64,000 bases of DNA. Origin: Bryum argenteum (taxonomy: Eukaryota > Streptophyta > Bryopsida > Bryales > Bryaceae). Position 1 is the stretch's first letter, and every line of letters begins with the position of its first letter. A program made the translations under genes and the position numbers. This document shows positions 21,659 to 35,237 of the stretch, in pieces. Below the pieces are notes generated by a model, which ran no database searches, was not told the origin of the DNA, and worked only from the letters and a program-made list of their open reading frames with translations. The stretch is from contig CM073327.1 in NCBI GenBank assembly GCA_037043015.1, forward strand, positions 8,290,727 through 8,354,726. Direction: 5' to 3'.

Positions 21659-24600
21659 CTAAACGCTTTTAGGTTTTCGAGGTATAGGCGATGGAACTCT
21701 TGAATGCTTCGGGAGAGTTCTTGAGGTTTGAGGCGCCCTCCGGGTTCTTTTCACGACGTCGTAGCCCCGCCAATCTGCAAGATATTCGAGTTGTCGACGG
21801 TGGATGCGAGAGTCTAGAACCTCCGAGACTTCAAATTCTTCATCGCCTTTCATCTCGATCGGTGGAGGAGGTTCTTGAATCCTGCCCGTGCGTGGATTCC
21901 TATGCGGTTCGAGGAGAGATCATGGAAAACTGGATGAATCTTCATGAAGCCGTAACTCCAACCGTGTAAGCCACCTTGTTGATTTGTTTGACCACTTTGA
22001 ATGGTCCAAAGCGACGGTAGTCGAGTTTGTCGAGATGGCGGTGAGTCCTCAAATTTGGACGTAGTAATGCCATCTGTGTCGCCCAATAGAGATGGTGGAT
22101 GTTCGCTACGAGACGCATCGGCGTTTGTCTTACGGTCTCTTGGAAGCCCGCGAGGCTCTGCTTCATCTAACTTGGATATCGAGACAATCGAGTAGCAAGA
22201 TCTGTGGCGGTGAATTACCGAGAAATGTTTAGATTGAATTGATCAATCGCAGGATGATGGCGTAGTTTGCGAAAGAAAGGGGTGTTGAGTAGACCGCAAC
22301 GCGTGTTGTTGTAAAGCAAACTTCGGCGGCGGCAACAACTCACCCAATTGTCTTGATGGTAGTTGATGGTGCACGCAAGATCTTCTTCAACACTTGATTG
22401 ACGCGCTCGGTTTGTCCGTCGATCCCGAGGATGGTATCTTGAAGATAGCTTCGTCTCCACGCCTGAATCTTGAACAAAGACGCGAACTTGATGTGAATGC
22501 GTTCCACGATCGGAAATGATGTCGTTGGGAAGAAGGCCGTGGAGTCAGAGACATTGTCTACAAAGAGTGCTTCTTTGTCTCTTCTCCGGTAATTGTCTTG
22601 TGGCGGAATGAAGTGAGCCATCTTGGTCGTCACCGTCCACAACAACGAAGATGGAATCAAAGGTGTTGGACGTTGGAAGGTCCATGATAAAGTCCGTGGA
22701 TATGGATGTCCACGTGGGGTTTTGGATCGAACGGCCAAGAACCCGTCGGCCGATGACGAGGATCTTGGATCTAGAATGGATGTCGCACGTTGTGACATAG
22801 TTCTTCACGGTTTTTCGCATTTGAGGCCACTGAAAAGTCTCTCGGATAATGTCCATGGTCTTGTTGTAACCAAAGTGTCGCCCGATGGAAAGTCGTGTCG
22901 AGGCCCCGAGCTTTCGGAGTCGGCATGGGCCTTGAGGGGACGTAGAGTAGTCCCGATAATATAGTAGGCCATCTCGAAATCGGAATCTTGGATCTGCATC
23001 ATCTTGGGAGTTTCGCGCGACGTGGAAGCTTGTGAATCCCAGACGTTGTTGATTCGGGGATTCAATCTATAACCTCTGAATCCGAGACTTGAGAGTCCCG
23101 ACATGGAGATTCTTCAACTTTGGAGACGCTAGGATTCTTTCTTGACTTTCGAGGCCAAAGGATCGGTTGTAAACTTACTCGGATATCTTGAGAAAAGATG
23201 CATCCACCGAAATTGTGGTGCTTGTGGTCTTGAATTTGAAGTTGCTTTCGAGGCTTGATGAGGTAGTCCTCTGTTGGTCGGTCATATCTTTGCACGCTTT
23301 CTTTAGGCGCAAGTATGTTCGCCTAGAAAGTGCGTCGGACGAATTTGTTGAGAGCGGGGCGATGCGTGATTCTGAGGTTGAATCGTGACAACGATATCTT
23401 TCCAACGGGCTTGTCGACGATTGAAGACTCGCGGGCGAAATACTCAAGGTTCTTGTGATCGGTATGAATCGTGACGGGATATTGAAGCCTTCGAGGAAGT
23501 AGCGCCATTCTTGGAAAGAGTCGACGATAAGCTAAATGCTCCTTGTCGTGAATCTCGTAATTGATCTCCGGCCAATAAATTTTCGCGAGTGGAATGCGAC
23601 GGGATGGCGTCCATCGCCGTCGGATTGTGAAAGGACCGCTCGAAGGCAAAATCGAAGCATCCGTTTAGGAAGAGCGGCTTCGAAATCGTGATGTGTGAGA
23701 ATAGGCGCTGTTAGAACGCCTTCTTCAAAACCTCGAAAGCCGTCGTGCATACGTAGTCCACTCGAGCTTGTCCTTGCAAGTCAATCGGGTCAACGGAGCA
23801 GCAATCTTAGAGTAATTTCGAATAAAGATTCGGTAGAAGTTAAGCAAAACCAAGGAAACATTATGCGTCTCGAGCGGTAGTTGGTTTACGCCAATCAATG
23901 ATTGTTTGAATCTTCTTTGGGTCCATAGATAGACCCTCTCCGAAAATGATGTAGCCTAGGAATTCGACTTGAGGTTGATGGAAGACGACTTTTCCAACTT
24001 GGCGTATAACCCTAGAGTGCAGAGCTTCTTCAATACCAATCGGACATGGTTGGTGTGATTCTTCATTTTTGAGAACACCAATATGTCGTCGGCGTAGCAA
24101 ACAACAAAGTCGTCCAGGAACTCTCGAATACGTCGTTCATTAAGTGTTGGAAGATGGCGGTGCGTTGGTAAGGCCAAAAGCGTGACATTGTATTCAAATG
24201 TCCATACCTCCGTTCGAATGCGGTCTTCCACTCGTCACCTTCCTCGATACGTACTGGGTTATGCGCTCCACGAAGATCGATCTTGGTGTAGATCTTTCTT
24301 GACCGAGTTGGTCGAGTCCCGAGATAGTGGTAATGGATACCGATTCTTGATCGTAACCTTATTCAGCCATGCGGTAGTCCACGCACATCCGAAGGAACCG
24401 TCCTTCTTCTTCGACGAACATAATAGGAGCTCCGGCAGGTGACTTGGAGTGTCGGATGAAATTCTTTGCAAGATTTTCATCAGTAATCTCGCAATGCAGT
24501 GAAGCTCGTTCTGCGAAAGATCAGATCGGGCCAAATGGTGGTTGTGCACCTTCAAGCTCGATGCCACAATCATAGGGTCGGTGTTGAGGAAGTATGTCGG

Positions 24601-26270
24601 ATTCTTCTTCTCGAATACGTCTGAAAATTCTTCATACTCACTTTAGTTTGGGTGGTCCTTGGATATGTTGTGATGACGGAATTGCATAAATTGCAAACAT
24701 ATTCCCGTCCTTGCACCCTCATAAAGGCTCGGCACCGACCATGAGCGAGTTTTGACCTCGGGACTTTGGGCTTGAAAAGACAAGATCAGAGGTTATTCTT
24801 AGGATGTTGTGAAGGAAATAGGGAGCTATAGTTTGATATGTAAGTTTTCGTGTCTTCCAATCTATACTTGGATTGACCATTTCTAACCAAGAGAGACCAA
24901 AGACAAGAGAGGATTAGAGGGAGAGCTAATGATATTAAATACAACAATCTTTGGTGTCGCTTCTAAGATAATACTCAAAGGTTTAGTTTCGTGGGTAACA
25001 TCTCCGAAAATCAATGAACATCATTCAATGACCTCTCTCTCTTGCTACGGCGATATTTCTTAGAATCAGAGGCGCGATTATGACGTTTGACAGTCTCTAT
25101 CAATAAAACAAGCGGAAGCTCCCGAATCTAACAAAGCTTTTAACCTTTATACTATGCGGATGGAAATCTATTATAAGCGGGATATTAAAATATCGAGAGG
25201 TTCGGAGGATAATAAGATAGGACCGATGACGTAGAAACACTTGTCACCGCCCACGGCCCCTCTTGTGGGGCCGTTGTCGTTTTCCGACATGAACTCCTCG
25301 TGGTTCGCTTCACAAGACTTATAGTACCACACGAAATTTGTGCGGCTTCGATCTCCAGGTTTAACAGGCGATTCCTCCACCGTGGTCTTTTTCTCCACAA
25401 GACAAAGCGTAGATGTTCTCTACGACGTCGTTCTTTCTCTTCTTCGGATAACTTCTTGACCTTTGAAGAGTCGATTTGCATGGGTTCTACCGTCGAAGTG
25501 TTGAGTGGTGTCTGGCGAGATGGAGGCGTGTAGTCCGCTCGATCGATCCAAAGAAAACGATCGTCGCTCTTGTCGATGTTCAAACAATCGGTTGTCGCAA
25601 TGATCGCTGAGTAATAGCCTCCGATAACGTGGTTGGCTTTGCAAGTTCGAAGAACAAGTCTTGATATCGTCACGAAGTCCCCATCGAAACATAGTGATGA
25701 GAGCCGTATCGTTCAATCAAGTCACAAGAAATTTGTTGAAACTCGCAACGTGGTGAAGGCGGGCGTGAACGTTGTTGTAGGGAACGGAGTTTTGCGATCG
25801 CTACTGTGGCTCGATCCCTTTCTCCAAACGTTCGCCTTGCTTCTTCCAAAATTGGTCACGGCTTGTCAAGAGTGGAGAGTTTTTCTCCAAAGAGAGATGA
25901 GAACCACGATAACGCGGTTCCAGCGAGCAAGGTCCCGATGAATCCGACTTGTATTTCTTCCGTTGAGTATCTTTGAGGTTGGAGACGGAAGACGAGCCGA
26001 ATTTTATTCACAAAATCTCAAGCTTCGTGCGATCTTCATCAAACTTGTGCAGCAAGCTCACTCGGCGCTCCTTAGGTGCTTGTGGATGTGACACTTGGCT
26101 TGAACAGGCCGCCACGTGGACTTGAGCGAGAGTCGCTCGTGTTGTTCCATGGCATGTCAGATGTTGGCATTCTCTTCTTGTAGTTTGTCGTGTCAAGCGA
26201 TCGTGTCGTGCATCTCGAGATTTGAAACGTCGCCCATCTTGGATTAGAAAAGCCCTGGAGATTCACAAGT
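21659..26270 (-). pseudogene. gag-pol remnants of element 2
   Basis: Approximate domain extents in minus-strand order: gag-like 26270-25190, protease region around 25100-24700 (poorly resolved), reverse transcriptase 24575-23880, RNase H 23650-23300, integrase 22960-22300, and a chromodomain-type end (EVSEVLDSR, LEYLADWRGYD) at about 21850-21760. The domain order RT-RNase H-IN-chromodomain places it with Ty3/gypsy chromoviruses. It is a broken fossil and no intact protein is present. Confidence 0.75.
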
Positions 26271-26560
26271 AGATGAAGAATGAGATTTCCACCAGACTCT
26301 AGGGATAATGACTGAGAAGAGGTGATCTCAAGAGGTTCAAATAAAATTCATCACTCCTCCTGGTCGGATAAGAACATCTCTTAGTTAATCACTCTTTGAT
26401 CTAAAAGAGAAAAACGCACTTCTGAACAACATGACTTGGGATAAAGGAAGTCGATTGAAGTCCACGAAAAACTCTCATGAAAACTCTAAGATTAACTTTT
26501 TGGAAATACTAAACGTAGAATCTCACGGACAAGAACGTGGTTAGTCGCTCTCTTCAAACC

Positions 26561-27155
26561 TGTTGGGACGGCAACTCAAAGACAAGACTCGACAGAGAAT
26601 GAGGAGACCTCAAATGGGGACCAAGAAAAACTAGAAATGAGGGATTCCTCATGTAAGACTCAAGATGATCTTGGAAGGAAGACAAGAAGAAGTAATATTG
26701 ATAAGAGGAGGAATAGGTAATAATCATGTTGAAGAGAGTGAAGAACAACGACCTTCAACTCTCTATATATACTAGGCTAGAAGAAACTTCCGGAGTAAGG
26801 TCCTAGAAGCTCCTATGGAACCTTCCGGAGACTCGTGGGAGCTTCCGGAATCTAGGAAGGTCAAGCGGAACCTTCCGGAAGTTTATGGAACCTTCCTAAA
26901 CAATTGGATCCTTATGGAACCTTCCTGAAGCTTGAGAAGCTTCCGAAACTACTAACTATCCTGAAGCTTGTGGAAGCTTCCGAAACTACTAGAGCTATAC
27001 GGAAGCTCGAGGAAGCTTTTGGAAACTAGTGGAAGGTTCTAACCTTCCAAAACTTGAACTTGCAAAATCTACGGAAACTAGGAAATCTTTGAGAAGTAGG
27101 GTCGATCACGGTAAACTCATGGGGTGTGGATAATACCGATGGCATGTCCGTGACA
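26561..27155 (-). repeat. 5' LTR of element 2
   Basis: About 595 bp, closely matching 20624-21231 and sharing the same TTCCGGAA-rich block (about 26790-27050). Confidence 0.9.
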
Positions 27156-27699
27156 CTTAGGAATGAATTGGCTAACCAATACTTTCTTGGTCGCAACACT
27201 GCCCTCTTCTTCTAAGACTTAGGCTCAAGTGGTGAACTTTGCTCGCCTAGGGATAATCTTAAGTCCCGCCCGACCTAGCCTTTTGCTTCACCCTACCGGT
27301 ATACGTGGATGGCCAACCCACGCGTTGACAATGGTCAACCCGCAGCGCACTTTTACGAGCCCACGCCACTATCCTCGCTCCGCCCGAGCAAGTCCTAAGC
27401 TCGAGAGTCATGGGGATTCACCCACTCACAACTCCTGCCCAAGGTCCCTGCTTTCAAAGATTCCGTATTGGCTTCACGTATCCTTCAACCTCTTCTAACC
27501 AACCTAAAGAATCCAACATGAGACTAGACACATCTCACATTCAACATGCAATCACGGAAACTCGCTTATCAATTTGCAAACTTTATTGTCAACCAAGATT
27601 ACAACATGCGCAATTTGCACCAAATACTGGACAAAACTTAGGCCAAGTCTACACAAGTGTGGTGATTCACCCCTACTTCAAAGGTTGATGTCCTCATCA

Positions 27700-30600
27700 A
27701 CGCTTTCGCCTCTTGATCTCCGTTGGCTTTCATACCTTTCCACCATCTCCTTTTCGCATTTGCCATATACTTGGCCTCAACCCACGTTGCTTCCTTCTCA
27801 CGGTACCCCGCCACTTCACCAAGTATTCTTTGCCCTTCTTCTTGGTGTTCCGCATTTCAAAACGCCTTCTACCTCAAACTCTAGGTGATCACCAACTAAT
27901 TCGGGTGGAGGCCGCAACACTTGCGTTAAGCTCCGCCTCACCTTATCTTCGATATGGCTTGAAAGAATGACACATGGAAGGTGGGGTGAACCTCGATCTC
28001 CGGTGGTAAGTCCAACTTATAAACATCCTCAAACAACCGTTTTGCAAATGACAAATGGACCCGCATACTTTGCCATGAATTTGGGAGTCAAGCCATCCGG
28101 TAAAGTGAAGTTCTTCACATTCAACCACACCTTTTGGCCCTCCTCATACTCCTCATGGCGCCGCCTTTGTTAACTTGTTTCACATACCTCTTTTGTGCCT
28201 TGTCTAAGTACCACTTGGTCTTCTCAAGTAGTTGCTTTCTCTTGGCCACAAAGTCTTCAAGAATCCTGGCTTGCCCAACTCCGATTGCATTCCTTCCAAA
28301 GCTAGGTCGGCAGGCATAAGTGGCTCAACTCCATAAGCCACCTCAACGGCGATTGCCCCGTAGTGAATGCGCTTGATGCATTGTGGCTAAACTCCGCCAA
28401 ACCCAAGACTCACCCAATCACTTTGGTCTCCGCACTCACATAGTTGCGGCGATTGATTCAAGACCCCATTCACCTGCCCGTTTGCCCATCGGTTTGAGGT
28501 GAAAAGCCGTACTAAATGTCAACTTTGTCTTCATCCTCCTAAACAAGTGCCTCCAAAATGCACTTGTAAACTTGGGATCTCTATCGGATACAATCACCTT
28601 TGGCAATCCACGCGCCGCAACAAACGTTGAAAAAGAAAGACCGCGGTTTCAAAGGCGGTCGCCGTCCCTTTTGTTGGCTCCATCTCGCTAACTTACTAAA
28701 CCTATCAACCACCACAAAGATGGCGTCACTCCCTCGCGACTCGGAAGGCTTGAATGAAATCCATAGAGACACACTCCCACGGACCATCCGGGGATAGGCA
28801 AAGGCCTTAACAAACCCACTTCGCTTTCGATGACGCCTTGGTTGGCTGACAAGTGATACAAGTTTTTCACATAATGGGCAATATCTTCCTTCATCCCGCC
28901 CAATAGAACCTCTTTGAAACCGGAGCATATGGTGGATTTCTCCCCTATGCTTCGGCCAAGGGGTTGTCACGCTCCTCCTCGAAAGACACTCAACCTCAAC
29001 TTGCCTTTTCGAACATACACCCTATTTTGCTTGAACTGATCATACCTTGGTGAAGCCGGATACCTTTGGGCTTTCTTACCACACCTAAGTTCATCTAAGA
29101 ACTTTTGAGCCTCGGGGTCTTTCATATATGCCTCCCTATCCGCTTTGCAAATCACCTTCTCCCGCATACATCACTCTCAAGACTTGCGTGGTGCTTGGCC
29201 CATGTTCATCCTTCCGCTTTAGTGCGTCCCGCACCACGTTCTCCGGCCCGCCTTGCGATCAACTCCACATTCATAAAGACTAAAGTATCATACCACCTCA
29301 ATTGCTTTGGTGTGACTTTGGCTTGTGTCTCAAAGACTTCAATGAAACATTATCGGTGAATACCTTGGTCTTGTGGAGACCAAGGTAATGTTGCCATGTC
29401 TTCAAACAATGCACCACGGCAAACATCTCCTTTTCATGCGTTGGCCAATTGATTTGAGTGCCATCCAATTTCGCTTCTCTCAAATGCAATTGGCCTTCCT
29501 TCTGCATGAAGACTCTCCGATGGCAAAGTCACTTGCATCGGTATGCACCTCAAAAGGCTTCTCAAACTCGGGAACTTCAATACCGGCGGAGGAGAGTTTC
29601 TCCTTGAGTTCTTGAAAGGCTTGCTCATATGACTCGGTCCACTCCAAGGTCAAGTTCTTCTTAAGAAATCGGACATGGGCTTAGCAATCTTGGAGAAGTT
29701 CTTTATGAACCTCCTATAATAATTAGCCAACCCAAGAAATGACCTCACTCCTTTTTTGTGAAGTAGGTCGGCTCCACTTCTTGATTGCTTCTACCTTCTT
29801 GTGGTCCGGTTTGACACCTTGCCCCGTCATAATGTGTCCCAAGAACTCAATCTCTTGCAAGCCAAACTCACTTTTCTCCCCATTCGCATACAATTTATTG
29901 TCCCTAAGTTTTTGAAGCACAATTGCAAGGTGTTGTGACATGCTCTTCCTCGGTTTTGGAGAACACCAATATGTCATCAATGTAGACAATGACAAACACA
30001 TCCATCTCTTGATGGAACACCGTATTCATAAGGGTTGTGAACGTTGATGGGCGTTGACAACCTAAAAAAGGCATCACCAAAACTCATAAGACCCATATCT
30101 AGTCCTACAAGCGGTTTTCTCCACATCCTCGGCCGCAATCAAGATTTGGTAATATCCCGACTTCAAGTCGATCCGGCTAAAATACTTGGCCCCGCCAACC
30201 GGTCAAAGAGATCATCAATTCGGCGGCAAAGGGTAGTTGTTTTTGATAGTGATCTTATTGAGCGCCGGTAATCCACGCACATGCGTAGTTTCCTCCTTTC
30301 TTGTCCACAAACAAGACCGGTGCTCCATAAGGTGACTTGCTTTGGCGGATATATCCTTTGCTAAAAGCTCATCGAGTTGTTTCTTCAACTCTACCAACTC
30401 CCTTTGGTTCATCCGGTAAGGTGCCTTGGATGGCGGTGCCGCTCCCCGCACTAACTCGATCTTGTGATCAACCTCTCTTCGTGGCGGTAACTCATCCGCA
30501 ACTCCTCCGTGAGAACATCACCAAAGCCTTGGATGACCTCCCGAATACACTTGGGAGGTGTTGAGTTAGAAGTGGGCTTATTCCCTTCAACTCCCAAATC

Positions 30601-32152
30601 GGTCCTTAGCATTATCAAGAACCGGGTTTCTAACTCCTCTAAGTTCACCAAGTTGATCCTACTCCCAACATGTTGGGTGCCTTGGTGAACTCCAACTCAA
30701 TCTCCTTGCCTTCCGGGGTTGGCAACCACACTCAATGGCCGCCTCCTTATATCCACCCCATAGGTGTCAAAGAAAGTATTACCCAAGATGAGATCAATCC
30801 CATCCATCTCACAAACCGTGAAGTTTTCCACAAATGTGAAGTTTTGACACTTCACTTCTACTCCCGTAGCTACAAGGCATGTTTGGTGAGGCTTGCCTTT
30901 TGCAAACCTCACTTGGATGGGCTTGCTTGCCTTGCTCAAATGTAAGCCCATCCTCTTCGCAGCCTTCCGGACTTATGAACGAGCGGGTTGCCCTCGTATC
31001 CAACAGAAAGCAATTGTCACTTTTACCAACAACTCCTTTTAGGAACAACAAGCCACCACCTAACTTGGAGCAACTTGCTCTTGCAAATGAAACCCCTTCC
31101 AATAGGTGACTTGTAATAAGGATTCTCCTATTTTCCAAACTCACCTTTGGTTTGGAGCAATCCTTTGCCATGCGGCCCTTTTCTCCACAATTGTAATGTT
31201 TATGTGACTTGTCTCCTTCTTGACTTGTCCCCACTTTTGGTTTTGTCCTTGGCAAACTTGTCCTTCCCATCCTTGGAAGGCTCACCTCACCGCTTTATGC
31301 TTTTGCCAACCATGTTTCTTGTGTTGGCGCTGATCGCGACTTGCCTTGCTCCCCCCTGAAGTCCCTTCTTTAGAAGTCTTCCGCGACCTTCATCATCACC
31401 AATTCTTCCGCCAACTTGAGCAACTCGGCACAAGTTTTCCTCGCGCTTTTCTGCATCCTAAATAATGCCCGCTCCGCCCAACATTGGAGTCCATTGAAGA
31501 AAATGACCTTTTTGGCCAATTCATCTAAATTCGGGAGCACATTTAAATGTGCATTGAAATCCTCACATAGGCATGAAGGGTGCCCGTTTGCTTCAATCGC
31601 ACAAGGGCCATGCCATCCCGAATGTCTTGGTACTCCGGGGTGAAGCGCTCACTTAGGATCTCCTCAAACCGGTCCAAGTTAAGTTGCTCACTACTCCCGC
31701 ATTTTCATCCCGGAAACGAATCCACCACAAAAGAGCATGCTCTTTCAAGAAGGTCACGGCAATGGTGATCTTGTCCTCTTCACGAGCTCTTTGGGCCTCA
31801 AAGTAGAGCTCAAGTTCCACAATGAAGTCTTGACCTTGTTTGCCTTGCCCAATCCCGTGAAGGAAGAGGGCAAGTTAGTCTTGCACAACTTGCGGGAAGA
31901 AGGGCTTGATGCCCTCCCCGAGCTCCTTGATCTCTTTTTGCATGACTTGAAGATTTTTGACAAGCTCATTGAACATTTCATCTCGTGCCTTCCGCTTGTA
32001 GCCTCGTTTCCCGGGAACGGGACTTGAGGGAACTTCTTCCTCATCACGGTGAGTGTCCTCACCACTAAGAACTTCCCTTGGGTCCCCTTGCTCCTCTTGA
32101 ATTTCCTCCCGCTCTTCCGAGACATCTTGAGAAAACTCCTCATTAGGGGCAT
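27700..32152 (-). pseudogene. gag-pol remnants of element 1
   Basis: Approximate minus-strand order: gag-like 32152-31300 with a zinc-knuckle-like HYNCGEKG...DCSK near 31190, protease-like 31010-30700, reverse transcriptase 30570-29720 (including EFLGHIMTGQGVKPD), RNase H 29510-29300 (THEKEMFAVVHCLKTW), integrase 29170-28400 and chromodomain-like 27960-27720. The remainder of the 3' internal region lies left of the nested element (20305-20618). The family copies itself through RNA. This copy is broken in many places. Confidence 0.75.
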
Positions 32153-32264
32153 CCCCGGCCTCGAGGCTTGACTACGTGTGTTCGGGCCACGTCGCGAGCT
32201 TCCGCCCCTTGTGCCATCCTACTCTTGATTGGATCCCGTAACGTAGCCCCGCTCCGATACCAAG

Positions 32265-33573
32265 TGTCGCGCCCTAATTACTCCCACTCTTTTTCTTCAA
32301 GTAGTTCTTTACTTGGTAGCGGAATCACGGCTTATTTTGTTGGTAGCAACCGGCCACAACTTAGCTAACATTGCACATGCCAAGACACACAATGTTAGCA
32401 CCATTTCTAGTCAAGGGTCCAACCCACCTCGACTCCCCAACTCATTACCCGAACCCGTAAACCGAACTCCCACAAAACACATGGGCATGCCACTTGGTGG
32501 CACGGGGCGGCCTTCCACACATGTCCAAGCTCCCAAGGGTGGCACTACTCACCCCCGGAGCTAACCGCCCTGATATTGTCCAACTCCCCACTAGTCCCCT
32601 TCCATTCATGTCTACACTCTCCATTCGGGACATTACCGGAACCCGCACTACTTTTCACGGGGACTAGTTTGGAGCGGGACACTTTTCCAACCCAATGTTT
32701 CGGGATGCACACCACCAAAGATCCCATAGCGCCCAGTGTGCGGAGCGAGGCTCCATCCCAAGCCTCACTCCTTAGAGCCACCCCCGGCTCTCCTCGGCAC
32801 CATGTGGAAGTGAGGAGGAGACCACCCTCCTCATAGTACTCTCTGAGTCTTGGTAGGCCCCCCTCTTGTGTTGAGGGGCCTTCCGTGACACACTTTTGTT
32901 TTGGAAGACCACCCGTTTTTGCCTTAGCCTCAAAAACGGGCCGTATCTTCTTCTCGGGCTAACTTGTAGCTTAGTTATCCAAATGGGACGTGCGAGCCCA
33001 TTTTCGACATCTACTCTTTGAGTAGATGTCGATAGACTCCTCACTTGTCCCAATCGGAGCTTCTATGTGGGAGCTATGCTCCTCTGAACATTCGGGAGTC
33101 GCGGGAGGCAGCAGTCCCGGAGTCCCGAAGTCCCGATGCTTTGGAGAGCCATATCTCCCAAAGCATTGCTTTGCTCCTCACGAGACTTAGCATTTTGGAA
33201 AGCTCTTGTCTAGAGCTTTCCAAAGACATGCAACATGCCGCCATCCAAGAAGGACGACATTTTGAGTCCCGAAAGGTAACACTCCCGAGTCTCGGAGTGT
33301 CCCGGAACGCGCTCCAACTTTGGAGAGCCATATCTCATGACTCACAACTCCAAATCGCGCGTTCTTTGGACCTATGGGTGCGTGCTTAAACAAGGTTTCC
33401 AACCATGTAAAGCACACCACCAAGTTCGTCCCGAGCACGACGCCATTGCGTGCTGTTTGCTCGGGACTCCCCTTAGTCACTTCACCTTGTCTCTTGCCAA
33501 GCCCGGGACGTCACTCCCGGGGTCCTCTTGGCTCACCACGGTGTTCGGGCATCCTTTTGAAAGGGATGTGACA
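32265..33573 (-). repeat. 5' LTR of element 1
   Basis: 1309 bp, TGTCGCGCC...TGTGACA on the plus strand, followed by ATAAC. The primer-binding-type site lies immediately to its left (32249-32264). Confidence 0.9.
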
Positions 33574-33668
33574 ATAACCATACACATATCATTCGTTTTG
33601 AACCATTTAATGAGTACATGATCATTTATTTTTTCCTATCTATATCTCTGTAAATTTTATTTAATTAA

Positions 33669-35234
33669 AAGATAGGTAAAATTAGTAGATTATGTTTTTA
33701 TATTCCTCATATTGTTCCAATTGAATGTTTGTTCTTGTTTATTGAAAAAATGGGGTTTTATTTAAACTGTGAAGTTTAATTTACCTCATGATTTTGAAAT
33801 GAATAATGAAGTTTTTAAGTAAATTACGAATATGCATTTCAATTTCTAATTGATAGGATTGTGTTTCGTTCTTAAAAGTTTTATGGTTTTTGAGGCAAAC
33901 TCTTTATTTAGTCTAGTGTTGGATTCTATTGTTTTTGTTAAGACCAATTTGGATCTATTTTCTGTAATAAAAACCTCAATATTATCCTAGATGTAAGGAA
34001 GTTATAGCATTTATTTTTGTGCAAGGAGCGTAGTTGTGAACATTTTTTCCTTTGTAAAATTTTAAACAATTTTCACCATTGTAAAGTCATTATTTCCGCA
34101 AACAAAATTCTCTCATAGATTTTTCACTAATACATTATGAGCTTACAATATATGAAGCCCATGATCAGAAAATTTAGCCATACGATGTACAATATGTGTA
34201 TTACAAAATTGTACATATGATTGATGTTTGAAAAACTTCAACATTTTCTCATTTACGATGCTTTTTAAGGAATGTGTTCCTTTTGCTACAAATGAGTCAA
34301 ACCATTTGGGAGTTAACATCCAAGAAAACATTTGTTTCCTAAATGAGCTTAAGATTGACAAAAAAAATTGGTATGTTTTTAAAAAGTTGGATAAACTTGA
34401 ACACAATATTACCATGTGATGTCATCTAAGTATTTGAAAGTAATAATGTATCAAAAACTTTTTATTTACGGCACGATTGATATGCAAACTGAAACAAAGA
34501 TAAATCAAATTGTCATACATATGTATTACAATTTTTCATGAACACAATTTTTGATCAATTTCTTTAAAGCAATGTACATGTTAGGAAATATACTTTTTCT
34601 TGTCATAGAAAACTTTCACTATTTGGTAAACTTCTCTCCACCGGTGGACTTCTCTGGTGAAACTTCTCCTTTAGGTGTTTAGATTACAACCGGTTCAGAC
34701 TCCTTCAAAAATATTTGATTGCCTTGAATTCTTCTCTAGCACATTCACCACTTGCTTTATACGACCATGTCTTGGCCAAGCATTCTTGACTGACCGGAGG
34801 CCTTCTCTACGGTAGTGTAAACCGGCCCTGAGAATCAGGTGGACGAGTTACGACAACTTAGATTGGGCATGATGACTATTCCAAACGGTATCACCATGTT
34901 TCTTGTAAAATATCCCTCCTCGTACTTCTATATTCCTCAAATCCAATGGCCCATGTACCTCATTTTCGCAAGAAGTAAAGGTTACCCTTCATTTGTACCA
35001 AAAAACTCAAAAAAACAAGCTCCCAGAAACACACAAGTTCAAGAATAAAAGAAAATAAAACAAATATATATAACTAACACATGTTCAAACGGAAAATAGA
35101 AAATAAAATAAAATCACACACAAATATTCTCTGAAGCACAATTAGAAATCAGATGCTCCGAATTTGAGCTTCGATCAATTCCCAAGAATAATAAATTCCA
35201 AAGTGCGTGTGGTGGTAGGAAAAAAGAAACCCCC
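33669..35234. other. AT-rich spacer, no gene recognised
   Basis: No protein similarity. GAATCAGGTGGACGAGTTACG near 34834 recurs in inverted orientation near 44845-44866, so a short dispersed repeat is present in both places. Confidence 0.45.
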
Positions 35235-35237
35235 TTA

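Larger units (their letters stand above)
20624..27155 (-). mobile_element. LTR retroelement 2, nested Ty3/gypsy chromovirus-type fossil
   Basis: LTRs of about 600 bp (20624-21231 and 26561-27155) start TGTTG(C/G)G and end CCGTGACA. The 5-bp duplication CTTAG flanks them (20619-20623 and 27156-27160), so it inserted cleanly into element 1. It has the same minus orientation. A purine-rich tract (minus-strand AAGGGGAGTGA) adjoins the left LTR. Recognisable parts are gag-like, reverse transcriptase with an [12 protein letters not shown] box, RNase H, integrase and a C-terminal chromodomain. The coding region is broken in many places (ten or more by eye). Being nested, it is younger than element 1. 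Confidence 0.85.
18888..33573 (-). mobile_element. LTR retroelement 1, Ty3/gypsy chromovirus-type fossil (contains a nested element)
   Basis: Two about 1.3-kb LTRs (18888-20187 and 32265-33573) begin TGTC and end GACA, and are flanked by the 5-bp duplication ATAAC (18883-18887 and 33574-33578). The coding sense is minus, so the right LTR is the 5' one. Just inside it, 32249-32264 reads on the minus strand as a TTGGTATCGGAGC-type primer site, close to the usual initiator-Met tRNA site. Inside the left LTR is a purine tract (20305-20320). Excluding the element nested at 20624-27155, it is about 8.1 kb. The coding region is a fossil with many breaks (ten or more by eye). The LTRs still match over long stretches, suggesting fairly recent insertion. 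Confidence 0.85.

Noticed and set aside
34839-35048. 69-codon plus-strand frame near the dispersed motif at 34834
   Set aside because: AT-rich, no conserved content, and no splice partners.
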